Below, in pieces: positions 58,546 to 64,000 of a stretch of 64,000 nt of DNA (the stretch's first letter is position 1; every line of letters starts with the position of its first letter). The stretch covers positions 372,001 to 436,000 of the forward strand of contig NZ_JACFYF010000002.1 in assembly GCF_014050145.1 (NCBI RefSeq), written 5' to 3'. The stretch is from Vibrio marinisediminis (GTDB lineage Bacteria > Pseudomonadota > Gammaproteobacteria > Enterobacterales > Vibrionaceae). A program made the translations under genes and the position numbers. The notes under the pieces are model-generated. The model did not search any database, had not been told where the DNA came from, and saw nothing but the letters and a program-made list of their open reading frames with translations.

Positions 58546-59394
58546 TCAATCGTTATAAACAGTTCGTTTTTTTCGATAGATTTTTTCTCGTTCACACACT
58601 AATTCAAATCTGTCGGCAATCGCTGAAAAACGCAAACTCTCTTTAGAACCAAGACATAAAAAGCCACCGGGTACTAAGCTGTCATAAAACAGCTGAAACA
58701 CTTTGTTTTGCAATTCACGATTAAAGTAGATCAGCACATTTCGGCAGAATATAACGTTCATTTCACCAAAAACCCCGTCGGTGGCGAGGTTGTGCGGTGT
58801 AAAGAGCACTCGCTCTCGCAAACGGCTCTGCATAATCACATGATCATAGTCAGCAAGATAATAATCAGAAAACGAGTGTGTACCACCAGCCGCTTGGTAA
58901 TTAGTGGTGTACTGACGCACTAAATCCATTGGGTAAATACCTTTCTGCGCTTTCTCTAAAATCGCCTCATTAAAGTCTGTTGCATAGAGCTGAGCTCGCT
59001 CCGTCATGCATTCTTCTTCAAGAAGAATGCTCATTGAATACACTTCTTGCCCTGCAGAGCAGCCCGCATGCCACACTTTAACAAAAGGGTAAGTTTGCAG
59101 ATGAGGCAAAACGACTTCTCTGACTTTTTTATAAAACCAAGGGTCGCGAAACATTTCGGTGACGTTGATCGAGAGATCAAGTAAGACTTGCTCAAAAAAA
59201 CTCGGTTCATAAATGACTTTGTGCTGCATTTCTGAGTAGTTTTTCATCCCTTCAAGAGCACGGCGATACTCAAGCCTACGCCGAGTATGGGCAACCGAAT
59301 ACTCGCGAAAATCGTAACCATACTTAAGATAAATTGCCTCAAGAAACAGCTTTATCTCTAACTGTTCGTCGTCTATTTCGATGACATCACTCAT
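58546..59394 (-). CDS. CheR-type protein methyltransferase
   Basis: Transfers methyl from SAM to glutamates of signalling proteins. The 282 residues have the N-terminal helical domain (FLEAIYLKYGYDFREYSVAHTRRRLEYRRALEGM) and the SAM-binding domain with KVWHAGCSAGQEVYSMSILLEE, ATDFNEAILEKAQKGIYP and VIFCRNVLIYFNRELQNKVFQLFYDSLVPGGFLCLGSKESL. It has no C-terminal pentapeptide-binding insert that I can point to. Its ATG lies 1 base after the hybrid-kinase stop and has no strong Shine-Dalgarno of its own, so translation is probably coupled. Confidence 0.93.
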   Translation of the reverse strand: MSDVIEIDDEQLEIKLFLEAIYLKYGYDFREYSVAHTRRRLEYRRALEGMKNYSEMQHKVIYEPSFFEQVLLDLSINVTEMFRDPWFYKKVREVVLPHLQTYPFVKVWHAGCSAGQEVYSMSILLEEECMTERAQLYATDFNEAILEKAQKGIYPMDLVRQYTTNYQAAGGTHSFSDYYLADYDHVIMQSRLRERVLFTPHNLATDGVFGEMNVIFCRNVLIYFNRELQNKVFQLFYDSLVPGGFLCLGSKESLRFSAIADRFELVCEREKIYRKKRTVYND

Positions 59395-59395
59395 A

Positions 59396-62300
59396 TCAGT
59401 ACAACCATACTCTCATCATTGAAATTAGCTTGTCGGTATCAATCGGCTTTGCCAAATAGTCACTCGCACCCGCTTCAATACATTTGCTTCTGTCACCTTT
59501 CATCGCTTTTGCTGTCAACGCGATGATCGGCAGTGATGTGTATTTCTTCTGCTTCCTAATCTCTTGCATGGCTTCATAGCCATCCATCTTCGGCATCATG
59601 ATGTCCATCAACACCAAATTGATGTCTGGGTTGTCTTTCAGCTTATCTAAGCTTTCGCTACCATCGCGCGCAATGGTGACATTCATACCCTTGTCTTCCA
59701 GTACATTAGACAGCGCAAATACGTTCCTCATGTCATCATCAACCAAAAGGATGTGCTTATCTTTGAGTATCGATTCCTTATCATGTACTGCTTTTAGAAT
59801 ACCGCGTTGCTCCGCTGGTAACTCCGCTTCTACTCGATGCAAAAACAGCGCTGACTCATCCAGTAATCTCTCTGGCGATTTCACACCTTTAATAATGATG
59901 CTTTCCGCGTATTGGTTAAGCTCTTTCTCTTCTTCGCGTGATAGCTCTCGTCCGGTATAGACAATGATCGGTACTCGTGCTGCCGTTTCACTACGACGAA
60001 TATGTTCGAGCAGATCAAAACCCGTCATATCCTCTAAACCAAGGTCGAGGACCATGCAGTCATAATTATGTGACTCGAGCTCTGCTAGAGCATCTTTGCC
60101 GGTAGAGACCGCGACGATATGAACGTCATCCTCACCGATTAATTGCCTGATGCTGTCGCGTTGAATGTCATCATCTTCCACAACAAGCAAACGCTTCACT
60201 GGCTTAGAGATAATATTTTCAATACTAGTGAAAGCGTTATCGAGCTTTTTCATATCAACGGGTTTAGTGAGATAACCAATCGCCCCCATTCGCATGGCAT
60301 CAAGATTGGCATCATTCGCTGACATAAAGTGCACTGGAATGTGTCGAACAGCAGGATTATCTTTAAGTCTCTCCATCACTGTCCAGCCATCAATCCCCGG
60401 CAAGCCAATATCTAAAATAATCGCACTCGGCTTGTAGTACTCGGCAAAATGCAAACCGGTTTCACCAGTTTCAGCCACAATGCACTTAAAGCCACGCTCA
60501 CGCCCAAAATCACGCATCACACCTGCAAATGCACGATCGTCTTCGATGATCAGCAAGGTTTTATCTTCTGCGACAATGCTTTGGCGATCATCATCAACAT
60601 AATTGTCATTTCTCAATATCGTCGGTTCGGGCACCTTGCCATTTAAACTGGCAGGCTTACTTTCTACACCATTTATCTGCTGAGGGGGAACGAGTTGCGG
60701 TTCATCTTCTTGTGGCAAAATTTTCACGATCGGAGTCAAAGAGGATTCAGACGAGTCTTGCTGGCTTTGCTTATTTACGTACTCCAAAGGCAACACAATA
60801 GTGAAAACACTGCCTTTGCGCTCTTCACTTTTCAGTGAGATCATTCCACCCAACAGGTGAGCCAATTCTTTAGAAATTGAAAGCCCTAACCCGGTGCCTC
60901 CATATTTTCGACTGGTGCTGCCATCAGCTTGCTGGAAGGCTTGGAAAATGGCTAGTTGCTGCTCTTCCTTAATACCAATGCCGTCATCTTTAACATGAAA
61001 AGCCACCAATGACTCTCTAGGTTTATTCATCCGTTCGGCGATTTCAGGTGACGGCAAGGCCACGCTAAGTGACACAGAACCCTCATGGGTGAACTTAAAC
61101 GCATTGGTTAGTAAGTTACGCAAAATTTGTTGCAAACGCTGTGAGTCAGTCTCAATCCCATTGGGTAAATTGCTCGCGATAGAAACGGAGAAATCGAGCC
61201 CTTTGTCCGCTGCAATGTCTTTATAGAGACGGTTAATATCTTGCTCGATGGCAATGAATGGCACATCTTCGATGTGCAGTTCTACCTTGCCGGCTTCCAC
61301 TTTGGAAAGATCCAATATTTCGTTGATCAGAGATAGCAGATCGGAGCCTGAAGAGTTTATCGCCTTAGCTGACTCAATCTGTTTGGTATTCAAATTACCA
61401 TCTTTGTTATTGGCAAATAATTGCGAAAGGATCAGAATACTATTGAGCGGTGTTCTAAGTTCATGCGACATATTGGCAAGAAACTCAGACTTATATTTAC
61501 TGGCAATTTCCAGCTCTTTCGCCTTCTCTTCTACAATTTGCTGTGCATGGTTCAGCTCATTATTTTTCTCAAGCATCTCGACCTTCTGATCTTCTAATGC
61601 TCGGGTTCGCTCTTCAAGTTCCTCGTTGGTCACTCGCAATTCTTCTTGTTGCGCTTGCAGTTCTGCCTCTGATTCTTTGAGAACCTTAGTTTGCTCTTCA
61701 AGCTCTTCATTGGTCACTCGTAACTCTTCTTGCTGAGTTTGCAAGGCACTTTCTGACTCGCGTAGTGCTGCAGCTTGTTCTTCAAGATCATCATTAGCCT
61801 GAGACAAATTCAGTTGCTGCTGCTGAGATTGTTCTAGCAACTTGCCGATCGTCTCGCGGGCATTAGCGGCATCAAACACAACCGCCGCATTGGCACACGC
61901 TTCATTGACATAACGTTTTTGCAGTTGAGTAAACGGCGTCAATGAACCGAGTAATACCACACCAATCAAGTGAGAATCGGTTACTAACGGAATCGACATA
62001 AAATTAGAGGGTGTAATCTCACCTGCACCGTAATTGAGTGAAGGAGCATTGTGCGTAATATCCGAATAAGCAATGATTTCTTGCTCAACTGCAGCTTGCC
62101 CCACCATGCCTTCACCAAGCTCAATCACATTAAAATTGCCACTTCGGTCTTGAAAAGCATAACTTGAAGTTAACGTCAGTTGCTTTGTCTTCTCATCAAA
62201 AAGATACAATGCTCCAAGCTCACTGTTCATGTGCTTGGTAAAGAAAGAGACAAAACGTTTTGCGAGCTCAGCGAGAGTTAAATCACCACGTAATTGATCA

Positions 62301-63493
62301 TCTAGGTTTTCTTTGCCGGTTTTCAACCAATCAAGATCGGTTAGCTGTACCGCCATATCGTTAAGCGCATCTGAGAGCTGCCCCAGCTCATCTCGACGAT
62401 CAAGTTGTAACGTTGAATTGAGTTTGCCTGATGCAATGTCATTGGCAAATCCCATACCTTGCAGCAGAGGTTCAGTCACTGATTTGGCGAATTTCATCGC
62501 AACTAAACCCACCACGACAACCAATATCAGTGAAGCAAACAGCAAAGTAATATAGAGAAAGTAAATTGGCTGCGTGACTTCATCTTGGTCGATTTTTGAA
62601 ATCATATACCAATGGTGACCAGGCACAGGGATCTTGCTATAAGTGATGAGAACCTTTTTTCCGGCACTATCAACGTAGGTATTATGCCCACCTTGATCAC
62701 CTGCGGCTTTAGCGTCGGTCCAATAAGGCAAGTCATTTGGCAAACGAAAACCAACCACGTACTGCCCATCACCCATCGATACAACGTCGCTTCTTAGTTC
62801 AAATTTTCCGCTGACTCTATTTACACCAATAAGGTAAGACTCACCGGTTTCACCCAAACCAACTCGTGAATCAAGAATTTGATTAATGAGTCGAGGTAAT
62901 ATTTTGACTACAAGAACAGCATCAAGCTCTCCATTATCCATTTCCATTGGCACAGCGATATACGAGACTTGCCCTTGTTCATATTCGCTAAAAGCAAAAT
63001 CTGAAAACACCGACTTATTATTTAACTCAACGTCAGCCCAAGCTCGGTTCAGAGCAACGTCCATTCCCTTATTACGAACAACAGAAGAACCGACACGCTG
63101 AGGGTCACTATAAGAATATAAAATATTCCCTTCTTTGGCGCTAAGGAGTAACAAGTCGCTATAACCGTAATTATCGATGAACTTCTTAACTAAAGAACTA
63201 TAGGTATTGGTACGATTAATTCGCTCCTCAACATCGATTAGTGCGGACAATGACGACATATTGTCACTGTGAGCAAACATCTCTACATCTATAATTCGTT
63301 CAGAGAAGAACTCTTTAATTTCATTACTTCTTAATAGTTGAATCGAGCTCAATTCACTAAATGATTTTTCAATTAGCGCGTTAGAGGCGATCTTTCCGTT
63401 GAATAACGTTGCGGCGAGTAACGGCACAACGCCGAAAAACATCAAAATGAAGACTAATTTGGTTTGAATTCGAATGTCAGAAAACTTGGGCAT
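59396..63493 (-). CDS. Hybrid sensor histidine kinase with Cache, HAMP, GAF and three receiver domains
   Basis: A 1365-residue inner-membrane kinase. In order: a membrane helix (about 12-33), a periplasmic double-Cache sensor (35-300), a second helix (311-333), HAMP (331-385), GAF (395-545), a long coiled coil (545-668), HisKA with H677 in NMSHELRTPLN, HATPase_c (785-905, NLLTNAFKF, DDGIGI, GGTGLGLSIS), and three receivers with acceptors D1028, D1150 and D1297. In the coiled coil a 28-residue unit (577-604 and 605-632) is repeated in tandem. The gene heads the CheR, CheB and diguanylate cyclase operon. No Shine-Dalgarno is evident. The Cache ligand is unknown. Confidence 0.93.
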   Translation of the reverse strand: MPKFSDIRIQTKLVFILMFFGVVPLLAATLFNGKIASNALIEKSFSELSSIQLLRSNEIKEFFSERIIDVEMFAHSDNMSSLSALIDVEERINRTNTYSSLVKKFIDNYGYSDLLLLSAKEGNILYSYSDPQRVGSSVVRNKGMDVALNRAWADVELNNKSVFSDFAFSEYEQGQVSYIAVPMEMDNGELDAVLVVKILPRLINQILDSRVGLGETGESYLIGVNRVSGKFELRSDVVSMGDGQYVVGFRLPNDLPYWTDAKAAGDQGGHNTYVDSAGKKVLITYSKIPVPGHHWYMISKIDQDEVTQPIYFLYITLLFASLILVVVVGLVAMKFAKSVTEPLLQGMGFANDIASGKLNSTLQLDRRDELGQLSDALNDMAVQLTDLDWLKTGKENLDDQLRGDLTLAELAKRFVSFFTKHMNSELGALYLFDEKTKQLTLTSSYAFQDRSGNFNVIELGEGMVGQAAVEQEIIAYSDITHNAPSLNYGAGEITPSNFMSIPLVTDSHLIGVVLLGSLTPFTQLQKRYVNEACANAAVVFDAANARETIGKLLEQSQQQQLNLSQANDDLEEQAAALRESESALQTQQEELRVTNEELEEQTKVLKESEAELQAQQEELRVTNEELEERTRALEDQKVEMLEKNNELNHAQQIVEEKAKELEIASKYKSEFLANMSHELRTPLNSILILSQLFANNKDGNLNTKQIESAKAINSSGSDLLSLINEILDLSKVEAGKVELHIEDVPFIAIEQDINRLYKDIAADKGLDFSVSIASNLPNGIETDSQRLQQILRNLLTNAFKFTHEGSVSLSVALPSPEIAERMNKPRESLVAFHVKDDGIGIKEEQQLAIFQAFQQADGSTSRKYGGTGLGLSISKELAHLLGGMISLKSEERKGSVFTIVLPLEYVNKQSQQDSSESSLTPIVKILPQEDEPQLVPPQQINGVESKPASLNGKVPEPTILRNDNYVDDDRQSIVAEDKTLLIIEDDRAFAGVMRDFGRERGFKCIVAETGETGLHFAEYYKPSAIILDIGLPGIDGWTVMERLKDNPAVRHIPVHFMSANDANLDAMRMGAIGYLTKPVDMKKLDNAFTSIENIISKPVKRLLVVEDDDIQRDSIRQLIGEDDVHIVAVSTGKDALAELESHNYDCMVLDLGLEDMTGFDLLEHIRRSETAARVPIIVYTGRELSREEEKELNQYAESIIIKGVKSPERLLDESALFLHRVEAELPAEQRGILKAVHDKESILKDKHILLVDDDMRNVFALSNVLEDKGMNVTIARDGSESLDKLKDNPDINLVLMDIMMPKMDGYEAMQEIRKQKKYTSLPIIALTAKAMKGDRSKCIEAGASDYLAKPIDTDKLISMMRVWLY
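61598..61765 (-). repeat. Tandem 84-base repeat coding for coiled-coil units
   Basis: Units 61682-61765 and 61598-61681 code for two copies of a 28-residue element with the core QQEELRVTNEELEE; the DNA copies differ mostly at third positions. Twenty-eight residues equal four heptads, so the copy extends the coiled coil without breaking its phase. Confidence 0.8.
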
Positions 63494-63685
63494 ATAAAAA
63501 CAACAATTTTATTAACATTTATATCGAATTCTTACAAAGTAACAGCCTATTCTCAATTACGGAGCACTCTCCTTTTGATGCAAATCATACGAATTGATGA
63601 TATATCAACCAAACTTATGCACTTGAGCGCGTTTCATAATGTTCATTAAGAAGTAGCGTTGTAACAAAGTGAGTGCCTGAGCGGC

Positions 63686-64000
63686 TCACCGCCTCTGCCG
63701 CTCTTTATCGAGTAATGCTCGTTTGCGCTCTAGCCCCCAGCGATAGCCGCCCAGTGAGCCGTCACTTCTCAACACTCGGTGGCAGGGTACCAACACCCCG
63801 ATTGGATTTTTGCCGCAAGCCGTACCTACCGCTCGGACTGCTTTTGGGTTGTCGATATGCTCAGCGACTTCGCCATAACTCATCACATCACCTTCTTTGA
63901 TGCTAAGTAGAAATGACCAAACTTTGATCTGGAAAGCGGTCCCGCGAATATCAAGTGGCACGTCGGGTCTTGGGGCGCCTTCACTTATATACCGATCTAA
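63686..64000 (-). CDS. ada: Methylated-DNA-protein cysteine methyltransferase, Ada C-terminal domain (partial)
   Basis: Repairs O6-methylguanine by moving the methyl group to its own cysteine. The frame is open to the window edge, so the 5' end is missing. The visible 104 residues include DVPLDIRGTAFQIKVWSFL, typical of Ada rather than Ogt, the helix-turn-helix KAVRAVGTACGKNP, the active-site PCHRVLRSDGSLGGYRWG, and the ERKRALLDKE end. Whether the N-terminal AraC-like and zinc domains of Ada are present lies outside the window. The GTG at 63961 is internal. Confidence 0.85.
   Translation of the reverse strand, partial: LDRYISEGAPRPDVPLDIRGTAFQIKVWSFLLSIKEGDVMSYGEVAEHIDNPKAVRAVGTACGKNPIGVLVPCHRVLRSDGSLGGYRWGLERKRALLDKERQRR

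Overview
The window is ordinary chromosomal backbone of a Vibrio-type gammaproteobacterium. The evidence is gene order and protein similarity: comEA-ppiD-hupB-lon-clpX-clpP-tig followed by dctB-dctD and dctPQM, and cmk-rpsA-ihfB-lapA-lapB-pyrF, is an arrangement I know from Vibrio chromosome 1. Most proteins align closely with their Escherichia coli counterparts. I see no rRNA, tRNA, CRISPR array, insertion sequence, integrase or prophage gene. The first gene (sppA) and the last (an ada-type methyltransferase) are cut by the window edges.

Layout. 1-10.4 kb: end of sppA, ansA, ompW, an EamA permease, a sugar O-acetyltransferase, the lolA-rarA-serS group, a YecA-like SEC-C protein, an orphan type IV pilin-like protein and dusC. 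10.4-16.7 kb: a three-gene ABC importer of the TrpXYZ type, a class I methyltransferase, cysB and an unknown membrane-anchored protein. 16.8-27 kb: pyrF, lapB and lapA, then a quaternary-amine/betaine ABC importer with a nitrilase-family enzyme wedged in before ihfB, rpsA and cmk. 27-36 kb: competence protein comEA and the protein quality-control block ppiD, hupB, lon, clpX, clpP, tig. 36-43 kb: the C4-dicarboxylate system, with sensor dctB and activator dctD on the plus strand, a small unknown gene, and the TRAP transporter dctPQM on the minus strand behind a sigma-54-like promoter. 43-54 kb: an orphan beta-propeller lipoprotein, a glucose-type ABC importer (gtsABCD) with its two-component regulators, and selO. 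54-64 kb: yghU, yegD and a four-gene signalling operon made of a three-receiver hybrid kinase, CheR, CheB and a response-regulator diguanylate cyclase.

Much of the window is nutrient import with a dedicated regulator next door: dctBD with dctPQM, and a GltR/GtrS-like pair with gtsABCD. In three import operons a stem-loop lies between the binding-protein gene and the first permease gene, as expected if the binding protein is made in excess. Several genes appear to be controlled by RNA structure. The ribosome-binding sites of dusC and of the methyltransferase after cysB are each the right arm of a hairpin, and the clpP-clpX gap can fold into a three-way junction.

The points most worth a second look are the CheR/CheB/hybrid-kinase/diguanylate-cyclase operon, which has no chemoreceptor in the window and has a duplicated 28-residue coiled-coil unit; the sequestered ribosome-binding sites; the clpP-clpX junction; a 35-residue membrane ORF between selO and yghU; and the transporter-nitrilase block that interrupts ihfB-lapA. 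I did not find a clearly new defence or mobile system.
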